Below, piece by piece: positions 43,091-52,665 of a stretch of DNA of 64,000 nucleotides (position 1 is its first letter; every line of letters starts with the position of its first letter). The notes below the pieces were generated by a model. That model saw only the letters and a program-made list of their open reading frames with translations, was not told the origin of the DNA and made no database searches. The translations under genes were made by a program, and so were the position numbers. Origin of the DNA: Microvirga roseola (GTDB lineage Bacteria > Pseudomonadota > Alphaproteobacteria > Rhizobiales > Beijerinckiaceae); NCBI RefSeq assembly GCF_020866965.1, contig NZ_JAJATX010000003.1:186001-250000 (forward strand). The letters are read 5' to 3'.

Positions 43091-45484
43091 TCAGACGGCC
43101 TTCAGATGCCGGATCGGACGGCCCGGCGCGATCATCTCCGCGGCGGCGATGATGCCTTGAGCGTCGATGCCGAAATGGCGGTAGAGGTCCTTGACCGTGC
43201 CGGTCTGGCCGAAATGCTCGACGCCCAGCGAGCGCGTGCGGTGGCCCATGACCGAGCCCATCCAGGCCAGCGTCGCCGGATGCCCGTCGATCACGGTCAC
43301 GAGCCCGCAATGGGGCGGCACCTCGGCGAGAAGCCGCTCCACATGGCTTCGCGCATGGACGAGGCCGCGTTCGCGGGCGCGCTGCGCCGCCGTCCAGCCG
43401 GCATTGAGCCGGTCGGCGGAGGTGATGGCCAGCAGGCCGATGTCGCGCCGGTCCTCGGCCATGAGGCCCACCGCCTCGATGGCTTCCGGCGCGACCGCGC
43501 CCGTATAGGCGACGACGACCTGGGCGTTGGGACCGGGCTTTCTGAGCCAGTACGCCCCCGCCATGATGTCGTCGGCCAGATCCGGCGTCATCTCGCGGCG
43601 TGGCTGCTCCAGGGTGCGGGTGGACAGGCGCAGGTAGACCGAGCCGCCGGTCTCGTCGCGCAGCCACGTCCTCTCGTCGGGCTCGCCCCCCTCGCGCTGC
43701 ATGTAGTCGAAGGCCCAGCGCATGATGACGGAAAGCTCGTCCACGAAGGCGGGCTCGAAGGAGGCGAGCCCGTCCTGCGCCATGCCGACGAGCGGCGTGC
43801 CGATGGACTGGTGCGCGCCGCCCTCGGGCGCCAGCGTCACGCCCGAGGGCGTGGCGACGATCATGAAGCGGGCGTCCTGATAGCAGGCATAGTTCAGCGC
43901 ATCCGCGCCGCGATAGATGAACGGGTCGTAGAGGGTGCCGATCGGCAGGATCCGCTCCCCGAACAGCGAATGCGAAAGGCCCAGCGCCGAGAGCACGATG
44001 AACAGGTTCATCTCGGCGATGCCGAGCTCGATATGCTGGCCCTCCGGCGAGAATTCCCAGTTGTAGGTCGAGGGAATCCGCTCCTTCTTGAAAGTATCCA
44101 CGAGGCTCTCGCGAGCGAACAGACCGCGACGGTTCACCCAGGCCCCGAGATTGGTCGAGACCGTCACGTCCGGCGCGGTGGTGACGACGCGCTCGGCGAG
44201 AGGCTGGTCGGAGCGCGCGAGCTCGTTGAGGATGAGGCCGAAGCCCTGCTGGGTCGACATGGAGGGATTGGCCGGGAAGGTCAGCTTGTCCGGCACCGGC
44301 ACCTTCGGAGCCGCATGGCGGCGGGTGCCCTTCTGGACGAAGGGCACGGCCTTCAGGAACTTTTCGATTCCCGCCTGCGGGACGTTGAGCCCCTCGAACT
44401 TGTCCCATTCATGGCCGGGGCGCACGTTCTGAGCGGCGCGCCAGGCCTCCATCTGGGACGGCGTGAGCAGGCCCGAATGGTTGTCCTTGTGCCCCGCGAG
44501 CGGCAGGCCGAAGCCCTTGATGGTGTAGGCGAGGAAGCAGACCGGCCGGTCGTGCTGCCGCGCCTTCTCGAAGGCGTCGAGCAGGCTCGGGAGATCGTGC
44601 CCGCCGAGATTGGACATGAGCCGCGCCAGTTCCTCGTCCGAGCGCTTCTCGATGAGGCGCGTGACCGGCCCCTGGTCGCCGAGGTCGTCCAGCAGGCGCT
44701 TGCGCCAGGCGGCCCCGCCCTGGAAGGTGAGCGCGGAATAGAGCTGGTTGGGGCAGGAATCGATCCAGTCCCTCAGGCGCTCGCCGCCGGGCTCCTTGAA
44801 AGCCTCCTGCATCAGCGAGCCGTGCTTGAGGATCACCACCTCCCAGCCGAAATTGCGGAAAAGGGCCTCGAAGCGCTGCCACAGGCCCTCGCGGATCACC
44901 GCGTCCAGGCTCTGGCGGTTGTAGTCGATGATCCACCACGTGTTGCGGATGCCGTGCTTCCAGCCCTCCAGCAGCGCCTCGAAGATGTTGCCCTCGTCCA
45001 TCTCCGCGTCGCCCACGAGCGAGATCATGCGGCCTTCAGGAATATCCTTGGCCCAGCCATGGGCCTTCACGTAGTCCTGCACGAGGCTCGCAAAGAGCGT
45101 CTGCGCGACGCCGAGGCCCACGGAGCCGGTGGAGAAATCCACGTCATCCCCGTCCTTGGTGCGGGAGGGATAGGATTGCGCGCCCTTGTAGCCGCGGAAA
45201 TTCTCCAGCTTCTCCCGGGTCTGGTTGCCGAAGAGGTACTGGATCGCGTGGAAGATCGGGCTCGCATGGGGCTTCACCGCCACCCGGTCCTCCGGGCGCA
45301 GCGCCGAGAAATAGAGCGCGGTCAGGATCGTCGAGAGCGAGGCCGAGGAGGCCTGATGCCCGCCGACCTTCATGCCGTCCTCGTTGGGACGCAGGTGATT
45401 GGCGTTGTGGATGGTCCAGGTCGAGAGCCAGAGCACCTTGCGCTCGAGTTCCTTCAGAAATTCAAGGTGCTGCGCGTCGGCCAT
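43091..45484 (-). CDS. Thiamine-diphosphate enzyme, homodimeric pyruvate dehydrogenase E1/transketolase-like
   Basis: A 797-residue protein built like AceE: an N-terminal ThDP-binding domain with GGHQASSASLSTILTALYF, HASPIFHAIQYLFG, the ThDP motif GDAEMDEGNIFEALLEG...YNRQ, a pyrimidine-binding domain (HIELGIAEMNLFIVLSALGLSHSLFGERILPIGTLYDPF) with the catalytic Glu, and a C-terminal transketolase domain. It resembles 'transketolase' genes of Rhizobiales that are close to homodimeric 2-oxoacid dehydrogenase E1; the substrate is not certain. No E2 or E3 gene adjoins it. ATG 45484 follows GGGAGGA; the open frame upstream is not conserved in kind. Confidence 0.88.
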   Translation of the reverse strand: MADAQHLEFLKELERKVLWLSTWTIHNANHLRPNEDGMKVGGHQASSASLSTILTALYFSALRPEDRVAVKPHASPIFHAIQYLFGNQTREKLENFRGYKGAQSYPSRTKDGDDVDFSTGSVGLGVAQTLFASLVQDYVKAHGWAKDIPEGRMISLVGDAEMDEGNIFEALLEGWKHGIRNTWWIIDYNRQSLDAVIREGLWQRFEALFRNFGWEVVILKHGSLMQEAFKEPGGERLRDWIDSCPNQLYSALTFQGGAAWRKRLLDDLGDQGPVTRLIEKRSDEELARLMSNLGGHDLPSLLDAFEKARQHDRPVCFLAYTIKGFGLPLAGHKDNHSGLLTPSQMEAWRAAQNVRPGHEWDKFEGLNVPQAGIEKFLKAVPFVQKGTRRHAAPKVPVPDKLTFPANPSMSTQQGFGLILNELARSDQPLAERVVTTAPDVTVSTNLGAWVNRRGLFARESLVDTFKKERIPSTYNWEFSPEGQHIELGIAEMNLFIVLSALGLSHSLFGERILPIGTLYDPFIYRGADALNYACYQDARFMIVATPSGVTLAPEGGAHQSIGTPLVGMAQDGLASFEPAFVDELSVIMRWAFDYMQREGGEPDERTWLRDETGGSVYLRLSTRTLEQPRREMTPDLADDIMAGAYWLRKPGPNAQVVVAYTGAVAPEAIEAVGLMAEDRRDIGLLAITSADRLNAGWTAAQRARERGLVHARSHVERLLAEVPPHCGLVTVIDGHPATLAWMGSVMGHRTRSLGVEHFGQTGTVKDLYRHFGIDAQGIIAAAEMIAPGRPIRHLKAV

Positions 45485-45613
45485 ATGGGTCCTCCCGGGT
45501 GATGCGGCGCTTCCAGACCGCCCTCCCGTGCCGGCGAGGCCAGGGGCGGGGTCGCATCGGTTCGTCGTGAGGAGGACTCTTAGCAGGAAGCGGCTGGCTG
45601 CGCATCCGGGCAA

Positions 45614-45639
45614 CAAAAAACCGCCCTAAGGCGGTTTTT
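45614..45639 (-). terminator. Bidirectional terminator after tRNA-Gly
   Basis: ACCGCC (45620-45625) pairs with GGCGGT (45630-45635), flanked by A-run on the plus side and T-run on the other, so it works on both strands; it ends the tRNA transcript 25 bases after CCA. Confidence 0.85.
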
Positions 45640-45663
45640 GTAGATCCAGTGGGTTCTGGAAAT

Positions 45664-45738
45664 TGGAGCGGGCGAAGGGATTCGAACCCTCGACCCCAAC
45701 CTTGGCAAGGTTGTGCTCTACCCCTGAGCTACACCCGC
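45664..45738 (-). tRNA. tRNA-Gly(GCC)
   Basis: The minus strand folds as a 75-base tRNA: acceptor GCGGGTG/CGCCCGC with discriminator T and encoded CCA (45666-45664), D-arm with AGCTCAGGGGTAGAGC, anticodon GCC at 45706-45704 within CCTTGCCAAGG, and T-arm GAGGGTTCGAATCCCTT (T-loop TTCGAAT). The GCC anticodon reads GGC and GGT. A terminator follows. Confidence 0.97.
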
Positions 45739-45888
45739 GCTCCGCGATGCCGAGGCATCTTTGCGAGGCCGCTGATTTGCCCCAAAACGATTCACTTTGC
45801 AAGGGGTTTTCGAAGAAGTTTTTGCGGAACGCTTGAGCCTTCCGGGCAGGCTCGGTAGAAGCCGGGCATCACCGGAGTCCGTTCAGCC

Positions 45889-46428
45889 TTGGCCCATCTC
45901 TCCCCGCAAGAGCTCCTGGATCGCCTCGCCACCCTCGGCATCCCCGCCGAGACCGTCGAGCACGAGCCCGTCTTCACGGTTGCCGAATCGCGCCCCGTCA
46001 AGGCGCGGATCCCGGGCGCCCATTCCAAGAACCTCTTCGTGAAGGACAAGAAGGGGCGCTTCTTCCTCATTACCGCCAAGGACGAGACTCCCATCGACCT
46101 CAAGCGCACCCACGAGGCCATCGGCGCGTCGGGCCGCCTCTCCTTCGGCTCGGCGGAGCAGCTGCGGGAGCTTTTGGGCGTGGAGCCGGGCTCGGTGACG
46201 CCTTTCGCCGTTGCGAACGACGCCGAGGGCCGGGTCACGATGATCCTCGACGCCAACCTGATGGAGCACGAGCGGGTGAACTTTCATCCCCTCGTGAATT
46301 CCATGACCACGGGCGTTTCCCGGGAGGGTCTTCTGACGTTCCTCAAGGCCACAGGACACGAACCGCTCATCCTGCGCCTGCCCGAGCCCCCGGCGGAATT
46401 GTCACAGGGCTCCCAAGCTCCCATCTAG
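45889..46428 (+). CDS. YbaK/ProX-type aminoacyl-tRNA deacylase (prolyl-tRNA synthetase-associated domain)
   Basis: A 179-residue protein of the YbaK/ProRS-associated family, which hydrolyses mischarged tRNAs (typically Ala-tRNA-Pro). It starts LLDRLATLGIPAETVEHEPVFTVAES, has the editing-site stretch PGAHSKNLFVKDKKGRFFLITAKDE (conserved Lys), RLSFGSAEQLRELLGVEPGSVTPFAV and a C-terminal VNFHPLVNSMTTGVSREGLLTFL. The start is TTG 45889 with GGAG 11 bases upstream; no ATG fits the family N-terminus. Confidence 0.9.
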   Translation: MAHLSPQELLDRLATLGIPAETVEHEPVFTVAESRPVKARIPGAHSKNLFVKDKKGRFFLITAKDETPIDLKRTHEAIGASGRLSFGSAEQLRELLGVEPGSVTPFAVANDAEGRVTMILDANLMEHERVNFHPLVNSMTTGVSREGLLTFLKATGHEPLILRLPEPPAELSQGSQAPI

Positions 46429-46465
46429 GGAGCAGCTTCCCACCACGATTTCCTGCGAGGATCGC

Positions 46466-47371
<906 letters not shown>

Positions 47372-47397
47372 CGCAGCCGGCCAACGGGGAGATCGGC

Positions 47398-48069
47398 ATG
47401 GGAATGAACGCGGTATACCGGGGGCCGGAAGATTGCCCATCGGTCATCCCCGTCTTTCCCCTTCCCGGAGCGCTCCTCCTGCCCCGCGGCCAGATGCCGC
47501 TCAACATCTTCGAGCCGCGTTACCTCGCCTTGGTGGACGACGCCCTGAAGGGTGAGCGCATCATCGGCATGGTGCAGCCGGATGCGGAGAGCAATGCTAC
47601 CTCGACGACGCCGAAGCTCTACCATGTGGGCTGCGCGGGCCGCATCACCCAGCTCGCCGAGACCGGCGACGGGCGCTACCTCATCACCCTCGTCGGCGTT
47701 TCGCGCTTCCGCATCGAGGAGGAGTTGCCCCAGACGACGCTCTACCGCCGGTGCCGCGTGAATTTCGAGCCCTTCACCGTCGACTTCACCGCGCGCGCCG
47801 GCGAGCAGGAAGTTAACCGGGCGGGCGTCGTGAAGGCCCTGCGCGATTTCGTCGATGCGGCGCATGTGAAAGTCGATTGGCGCGGCATCGAGGAGGCCCC
47901 CAACGAGGCTCTCGTCAACGCCCTGTGCATGATGAGCCCCTTCGGCGTGCGCGAGAAGCAGGCCCTGCTCGAAGCACCCGACCTCAAGACGCGCGCAGAG
48001 GTTCTCATCGCTTTGACGGAAATCGAACTCGCCCGTGGCGGCGAGGGCTCCGATTCGACTTTGCAATAG
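47398..48069 (+). CDS. Lon N-terminal (LON substrate-binding) domain protein
   Basis: A 223-residue stand-alone LON-N domain protein: [83 protein letters not shown], and [34 protein letters not shown]. It lacks ATPase and protease domains, so it probably acts as a binding adaptor. It starts 26 bases after the thioredoxin gene and is followed after 10 bases by the Trm112-like gene; this trio is a common alphaproteobacterial order. Confidence 0.92.
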   Translation: MGMNAVYRGPEDCPSVIPVFPLPGALLLPRGQMPLNIFEPRYLALVDDALKGERIIGMVQPDAESNATSTTPKLYHVGCAGRITQLAETGDGRYLITLVGVSRFRIEEELPQTTLYRRCRVNFEPFTVDFTARAGEQEVNRAGVVKALRDFVDAAHVKVDWRGIEEAPNEALVNALCMMSPFGVREKQALLEAPDLKTRAEVLIALTEIELARGGEGSDSTLQ

Positions 48070-48079
48070 GATTGATCCG

Positions 48080-48286
48080 ATGACCCAGGATACATCTCAG
48101 CCGGTCGAGGCCACCCGGGCCGACCCCAAGCTGCTCGAACTCCTCGTCTGTCCCCTGACGAAGGAATCGCTCGATTACGACGCTGCGCGCCAGGAGCTCA
48201 TCAGCCGCCGCGCCAAGCTCGCCTACCCGATCCGCGACGGCATCCCGATCATGCTGCCGGAAGAAGCGCGGCAGATCACGGATTGA
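48080..48286 (+). CDS. Trm112 family (UPF0434) small protein
   Basis: A 68-residue protein with the Trm112/YcaR pattern: [47 protein letters not shown]. Trm112 relatives are zinc-fold activators of methyltransferases in eukaryotes and archaea; only one of the usual cysteines (CPL) is left, as in bacterial UPF0434. ATG 48080 is the start; the in-frame extension to 48035 lies in the previous gene's 3' end and is unlikely. Confidence 0.9.
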   Translation: MTQDTSQPVEATRADPKLLELLVCPLTKESLDYDAARQELISRRAKLAYPIRDGIPIMLPEEARQITD

Positions 48287-48323
48287 GACTTCCTCCCTCC
48301 CTGCCGGGGAGGGAGTTCCGGCG

Positions 48324-49205
48324 TCACCTCCGCTGTGCGATCGCCTCCGCCAGCGCCACGACCCGCTTCGCCATCTCGGCGTGAAGCCGCTCCACCATGC
48401 GCCCGTCCAGGCTGATGACGCCCTTTCCCGCATTCTCCGGCCGCTCGAAGGCCGCGATGATGGCGCGCGCGCGCGCGACCTCTTCCGCCGACGGCGCGAA
48501 GATCTCGTTCGCCGCGGCGATCTGGTTCGGATGGATCAGGGTCTTGCCGTCGAAGCCGCAATCGCGGCCCTGCTCGCATTCCTCGCGGAACCCCGCCGCA
48601 TCATCGATGCCGTTATGGACGCCGTCCAGAATGTCGATGCCGGAGGCCCGTGCGGCGGCGAGCGCCGTCATGAGCCAGGGCAGCATCGCCGCGCGTCCGG
48701 GCGCAAGCCGGGTGCGGGTGTCTTTCGCCAGATCGTTCGTGCCCATGACGAAACAGGCGAGCCGCGTGTCCACGTCGTGGGCGGCGCTGGCGATGCTCCG
48801 CGCCTCGAGGATCGCCAGCGGCGTCTCGATCATCGCCCAGACCTGCATCCGCTCCGCCACGCCGAGCCGCCTGAGGCGCAGGCCCACCGCCGCGAGCGTC
48901 TCCACCGACGAGACTTTCGGGACGAGAACCGCATCCGGCCCGGCAGCCGCAACGGCGGCCAGATCCGCCTCGCCCCAGGGGGTGTCGAGGGCGTTGATGC
49001 GGATCACCACCTCCCGCGGGCCGTAGCCGCCGCCCGCAACCGCCGCGCAGGCCTGCTCGCGGGCGCTTTCCTTCATGTCGGGCGCGACCGCATCCTCCAG
49101 GTCGAAGATCACGGCATCCGCAGGCAGGGTCTTCGCCTTCTCCAGGGCGCGGATATTGGAGGCCGGCATGTAGAGAGCGCTGCGGCGCGGGCGGATGGCG
49201 GTCAT
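48324..49205 (-). CDS. CoA-ester lyase (HpcH/HpaI aldolase, malyl/citramalyl-CoA lyase-like)
   Basis: A 293-residue TIM-barrel lyase of the CitE/malyl-CoA lyase family: RRSALYMPASNIRALEKAKTLPADAVIFDLEDAVAPDMKESARE, VVIRINALDTPWGEADL, DAVLVPKVSSVETL, VWAMIETPLAILEA, CFVMGTNDLAKDTRT and DGKTLIHPNQI, which carry the arginine, glutamate and aspartate of the CoA and Mg2+ sites. It cleaves (S)-malyl- or citramalyl-type CoA esters. ATG 49205 gives the family N-terminus; a much longer open frame on this strand runs antisense to the downstream genes and is not coding. Confidence 0.93.
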   Translation of the reverse strand: MTAIRPRRSALYMPASNIRALEKAKTLPADAVIFDLEDAVAPDMKESAREQACAAVAGGGYGPREVVIRINALDTPWGEADLAAVAAAGPDAVLVPKVSSVETLAAVGLRLRRLGVAERMQVWAMIETPLAILEARSIASAAHDVDTRLACFVMGTNDLAKDTRTRLAPGRAAMLPWLMTALAAARASGIDILDGVHNGIDDAAGFREECEQGRDCGFDGKTLIHPNQIAAANEIFAPSAEEVARARAIIAAFERPENAGKGVISLDGRMVERLHAEMAKRVVALAEAIAQRR

Positions 49206-49259
49206 GGTCTTTCCTCGTGCGGCCTGTGAGTTGTAATCGGGCATCCGGTGGCAGAGCAA

Positions 49260-49358
49260 TGTCATTCCCGGCGAGCGAAGCGAGGGAAGGGAATCCGGAT
49301 ACGGGCTCCCGGAATATGGATCCCCTTCCCGGCCGCAAAGCGGCCGCCGGGGATGACA
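49260..49358. repeat. TGTCATTCCCGGC element (99 bp)
   Basis: Imperfect terminal inverted repeats, TGTCATTCCCGGC at the left and GCCGGGGATGACA at the right, enclose a core with further dyads. The same ends occur in the hairpin at 19666-19696 and in a partial copy at 61557-61599. It fills the gap between the CoA-ester lyase and DUF429 genes. Confidence 0.75.
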
Positions 49359-49373
49359 TGGAGGAGGCTGGGA

Positions 49374-50111
49374 ATGTGGGTCGCAGGGATCGATGGGTGC
49401 CGGGCGGGGTGGATCGCGGCGCTGATGCGCGCGGGCGATCCGCAATCCGTCCGCATCGTGACCGCGCCGTCGCTGGCCGACATTCTCGACGGGCCGGACG
49501 AGCCCGGGATCGTGGCCGTCGACATGCCCATCGGACTGCCCGACGCCACGCAGGGGTCCGGCCGGGAGCCGGAACGGCTGATCCGCCCGCTCCTCGGCCA
49601 GCGGCAATCCTCGGTCTTCGCCATTCCCTCGCGCCGGGCCGTCTTCACTGCGGATTACGGGGAAGCCTGCGCCATCGCGCTCGCCACCTCCGATCCCCCG
49701 AAGAAGGTCTCGCGCCAGGGCTTCGCCATCTTTCCCAAGATCCGGGAGATCGACGCGCTGCTGCGCTCCCGTCCCGATCTTCTGTCCCGCATCCACGAGG
49801 TCCACCCGGAGCTCGCCTTCTGGGCGCTCAACGGAAGGTGGGCGCTCGACGAGCCGAAGAAGGTGAAGGGCACGCCCTATCCTCCGGGTCTGGCCCTGCG
49901 CCGGAGGCTTCTCGCGCGATCCGGGTTCCTGCCGGAGACAATCATCCACGCCGCCCCGCCGCCGGGGGCCGCCGCGGACGACCTTCTCGATGCGCTCGCG
50001 GGCTTGACCGTCGCGCTCGATATCGCGAGAGGTGGGGGACAGCCATTTCCCGACCCGCCGGGCCGGGACTCCCACGGCCTTCCCGTCGCCATCTGGACGC
50101 TCCGCAGGTAA
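49374..50111 (+). CDS. DUF429 domain protein (predicted RNase H-like nuclease)
   Basis: A 245-residue DUF429 protein: MWVAGIDGCRAGWIAALMR (first acidic residue of an RNase H-like fold), GIVAVDMPIGLPDATQGSGREPERLIRPLLGQRQSSVFAIPSRRAVF, IFPKIREIDALLRSRPDLLSRIHEVHPELAFWALNG and DDLLDALAGLTVALDIARG. Function is unknown; the acidic positions suggest a metal-dependent nuclease. ATG 49374 follows GGAGG; the frame is open further upstream into the repeat element. Confidence 0.88.
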   Translation: MWVAGIDGCRAGWIAALMRAGDPQSVRIVTAPSLADILDGPDEPGIVAVDMPIGLPDATQGSGREPERLIRPLLGQRQSSVFAIPSRRAVFTADYGEACAIALATSDPPKKVSRQGFAIFPKIREIDALLRSRPDLLSRIHEVHPELAFWALNGRWALDEPKKVKGTPYPPGLALRRRLLARSGFLPETIIHAAPPPGAAADDLLDALAGLTVALDIARGGGQPFPDPPGRDSHGLPVAIWTLRR

Positions 50112-50114
50112 CCC

Positions 50115-51053
50115 ATGACCATCGCCCGCGCCGATATCGAAGCAGCCCATGCCCGCATCGCCCCCCATATCCGCCGCACGCCGGTCCTGAACCAGGCCGG
50201 GGCTTTCGGCCATGACGGGCCGGTGAGCCTGAAGCTGGAATTCCTGCAGCACGCGGGCTCGTTCAAGACCCGCGGCGCCTTCAACACGCTCCTGTCGCAG
50301 CCCGTGACCGAGGCCGGAGTCGCTGCGGCCTCTGGCGGCAATCACGGCGCGGCGGTGGCCTATGCGGCGAAGCAGCTCGGCGTGAAGGCCCGCATCTTCG
50401 TTCCCGAAATCTCCAGCCCCGCCAAGATCGCCGTCATCCGCTCGCACGGAGCGGAGGTGGTGATCGGCGGCGCGCGCTATGCGGACGCGCAGGAAGCCTG
50501 CGACCGTTACGTGGCCGAGACGGGGGCGCTGCGCATCCACCCCTTCGCGGCCGAGAGCACCATCGCGGGCCAGGGCACGGCGGGTCTCGAATGGGAGCAG
50601 GACGCCCCCGCCCTCGAAACGGTTCTCGTCGCGGTCGGCGGCGGCGGCCTCATCAGCGGCGTCGCGAGCTGGTGGGCGGGCCGGGTGAAGGTGGTGGGCG
50701 TGGAGCCGGAAGGCTCGCGGGCGCTCCACGCGGCGCTTGCCGCCGGAGGGCCGGTGGACGTGGATGTCGATTCCGTCGCTGCGGATTCCCTCGGCGCGAA
50801 GAATACCGGCGATCTCGTCTATTCCATGTGCCGCCAGACGGTCGATCATGTGGCCCTCGTGAAGGACGAGGCGATCCGCGATGCGCAGGGGCTTCTCTGG
50901 CGCGAGTACCGCATCGCCTCCGAGCCCGGCGGCGCGGCGGCGCTCGCTGCGCTGATCTCCGGCGCCTACAGGCCTCGCGCCGGCGAGCGGGTCGGCGTGC
51001 TCCTGTGCGGAGCCAATGTCGAGCTGAAGCGGCTCGCCGAACTCGTGCCCTGA
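50115..51053 (+). CDS. Threonine/serine dehydratase, PLP-dependent (catabolic type)
   Basis: A 312-residue fold-type II PLP enzyme. The PLP lysine is Lys51 in LEFLQHAGSFKTRGAFN; SGGNHGAAVAYAAKQLGVKARIFVPE and the phosphate loop VAVGGGGLISGVASWWAGRVKVVGVEPEGS are standard for threonine deaminase/serine racemase relatives. No ACT domain is present, so it would not be isoleucine-regulated IlvA. It begins 3 bases after the DUF429 stop. The exact substrate (Thr, Ser or a hydroxy-aspartate) is uncertain. Confidence 0.9.
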   Translation: MTIARADIEAAHARIAPHIRRTPVLNQAGAFGHDGPVSLKLEFLQHAGSFKTRGAFNTLLSQPVTEAGVAAASGGNHGAAVAYAAKQLGVKARIFVPEISSPAKIAVIRSHGAEVVIGGARYADAQEACDRYVAETGALRIHPFAAESTIAGQGTAGLEWEQDAPALETVLVAVGGGGLISGVASWWAGRVKVVGVEPEGSRALHAALAAGGPVDVDVDSVAADSLGAKNTGDLVYSMCRQTVDHVALVKDEAIRDAQGLLWREYRIASEPGGAAALAALISGAYRPRAGERVGVLLCGANVELKRLAELVP

Positions 51054-51104
51054 CGGAGCCCCGTCCTCCGCCGCGCCCCCTTTCACCTGCACCGGGTCCG
51101 TTCC

Positions 51105-52085
51105 GTGAACCTTTTCGAACTTGCAGCCCAGAACCTCCTCTCGCCGATGGTCCTCTTCTTCGCGCTGGGGCTCGCGGCGGCCCTCGCGCGCTCGGATCTG
51201 ACGGTCCCGGAGGCGGTGGCGAAGACGCTGGCGCTCTACCTCATGCTCGCCATCGGCTTCAAAGGCGGCGCGGAGGTGGCGGCAGGCGGCGTCACCCTTC
51301 AGATGATCGGCGTGATGGGCGTCGGGATCGTCCTGTCCTTTCTCATTCCGGTCATCGGCTTTGCACTTCTGCGCGCGTTCTCGCGCCTCTCCACCGTCGA
51401 TGCCGCGGCGGTGGCGGCGCATTACGGATCGATCTCCATCGTCACCTTCATCGCGGCGACGGAGATCGTGCGGGGGCAGGGACTGCCGTTCGAGGGATAC
51501 ATCGTCGCCGTCGCGGCGGTGATGGAGACGCCCGCGATCCTGTCCGCTCTGCTCCTCGCCCGCAGCGGCCAGAAGGCCAAGCCCGGACGCGAGGGCCTGG
51601 GACCGCTGCTGCATGAGGTCGGCCTCAACGGCTCGGTGGTCATGCTCGTGGGATCCTTCCTCATCGGCTGGGCGACGGGCGCGAAGGGGCTCGCGACGAT
51701 CGCACCCTTCATCGTCGACCCGTTCCGCGGCGTGCTCTGCCTGTTCCTGCTCGACATGGGACTCGTCGCCGGGCGCGGCATGCGGGAGGGCGCGCGCCAC
51801 CTCTCCCCGCCCGTGCTGGGCTTCGGCATCGTCATGCCGCTCATCAGCGCGGCGCTCGCGACGCTCGCCATCTGGCCGCTCGGCCTCTCGCCGGGCGGAG
51901 CGGCTTTGTTCATCACGCTTGCGGCCTCCGCCTCCTACATCGCCGTGCCGGCGGCCATGCGCCTTGCCCTTCCGGAGGCGAGGCCAGCGATCTATCTCAC
52001 CCTGTCGCTCGGGGTGACGTTCCCCTTCAACCTGTCCCTGGGCATCCCGCTCTATCTAGCGCTCGCCGGGCTGGCGGCGGGCTAG
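51105..52085 (+). CDS. sbtA: SbtA-like sodium-dependent bicarbonate transporter
   Basis: A 326-residue membrane protein with about ten helices in two inverted halves, as in SbtA (an SLC-like symporter): ALYLMLAIGFKGGAEVAAGG, AAHYGSISIVTFIAATEIVRGQGL, and in the second half GVLCLFLLDMGLVAGRGMREGAR and LFITLAASASYIAVPAAMRLALPEARPAIYLTLSLGVTFPFNLSLGIPLY. It would import bicarbonate with Na+. It is followed by an SbtB-like PII gene and a carbonic anhydrase, which strongly supports the call. GTG 51105 is the start. Confidence 0.93.
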   Translation: MNLFELAAQNLLSPMVLFFALGLAAALARSDLTVPEAVAKTLALYLMLAIGFKGGAEVAAGGVTLQMIGVMGVGIVLSFLIPVIGFALLRAFSRLSTVDAAAVAAHYGSISIVTFIAATEIVRGQGLPFEGYIVAVAAVMETPAILSALLLARSGQKAKPGREGLGPLLHEVGLNGSVVMLVGSFLIGWATGAKGLATIAPFIVDPFRGVLCLFLLDMGLVAGRGMREGARHLSPPVLGFGIVMPLISAALATLAIWPLGLSPGGAALFITLAASASYIAVPAAMRLALPEARPAIYLTLSLGVTFPFNLSLGIPLYLALAGLAAG

Positions 52086-52134
52086 AGCATCGTGCGGAAA
52101 AGTGGATCCGGTTTTCCGCACTCAACGATGCTCT
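52084..52134. repeat. 51-bp GATGCTCT repeat between sbtA and sbtB
   Basis: Nested dyads: AGAGCATCGT (52084-52093) with ACGATGCTCT (52125-52134), and GCGGAAAA with TTTTCCGC inside, around GTGGATCC. Related copies are at 55608, 59692 and 62414. Its left end lies on the sbtA stop codon, and in the mRNA it would form an intercistronic hairpin before sbtB. Confidence 0.85.
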
Positions 52135-52170
52135 CATCATAAGAGAAAGCAACGGGAGGAGCCGCTCGCC

Positions 52171-52482
52171 ATGCAGACCCATCTGAAGAAACGCGTCGAG
52201 ATCGTCGTCGAATATCCCGCTCTCAAGCGCCTGCTGGACCGCCTCGACCGGGCTCAGGTGACGGGATACACGGTCATCCCAGCCCTGGCCGGGCGCGGCC
52301 ATGACGGCGCCTGGTCGAGCGAGGGCCTCGCGGGGGATGCGGGCCGCATGGTGATGGTGATCTGCATCACGGACCCGGCGCGCCTCGACCCGGTTCTCGA
52401 TGAGGTCTATGCGGTCGTCGCACGCCAGATCGGCATCGTCGCCGTCTCCGACGTGCAGGTGATCCGCTCGGAGCATTTCTAG
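52171..52482 (+). CDS. sbtB: SbtB-like PII family regulator
   Basis: A 103-residue PII-fold protein: RVEIVVEYPALKRLLDRLDRAQVTGYTVIPALAGRGHDGAWSSEGLAGDAGRMVMVICITDPARLDPVLDEVYAVVARQIGIVAVSDVQVIR. The long glycine-rich T-loop (~35-55) and its place after sbtA identify it as SbtB, which binds cAMP/AMP/ADP and shuts SbtA. The C-terminal redox-sensing CGPxGC loop of cyanobacterial SbtB is missing. ATG 52171 follows GGGAGGAG. Confidence 0.9.
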   Translation: MQTHLKKRVEIVVEYPALKRLLDRLDRAQVTGYTVIPALAGRGHDGAWSSEGLAGDAGRMVMVICITDPARLDPVLDEVYAVVARQIGIVAVSDVQVIRSEHF

Positions 52483-52665
52483 AGCCGAACACTGAGAGCC
52501 GGCTTTCCGTCGGAATTGGCGATAAGCCGTCTGCGATCCCGTCCCGATGCCGACCGCTCTATCCCGCGCGGCCGGCCATTGAGGCCCTCGCCCCGGCGGC
52601 TTATAAGCCCTCCCCGATCCAGCAGCCCGCAGGGGCTGCCCCATGCACCGGCAAGGAGCGACCGC

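Noticed and set aside
45664-45738. tRNA-Gly as an attachment site of an integrated island.
   Set aside because: No integrase or phage genes lie beside it and no partial tRNA copy is seen nearby.
49206-51800. A very long minus-strand open frame (over 1100 codons in all) continuing upstream of the CoA-ester lyase gene and antisense to DUF429, the dehydratase and part of sbtA.
   Set aside because: Its extension has no recognisable domain and is rich in Arg, Ala, Gly and His, as expected for the reverse strand of GC-rich genes; the plus-strand genes there have clear motifs.
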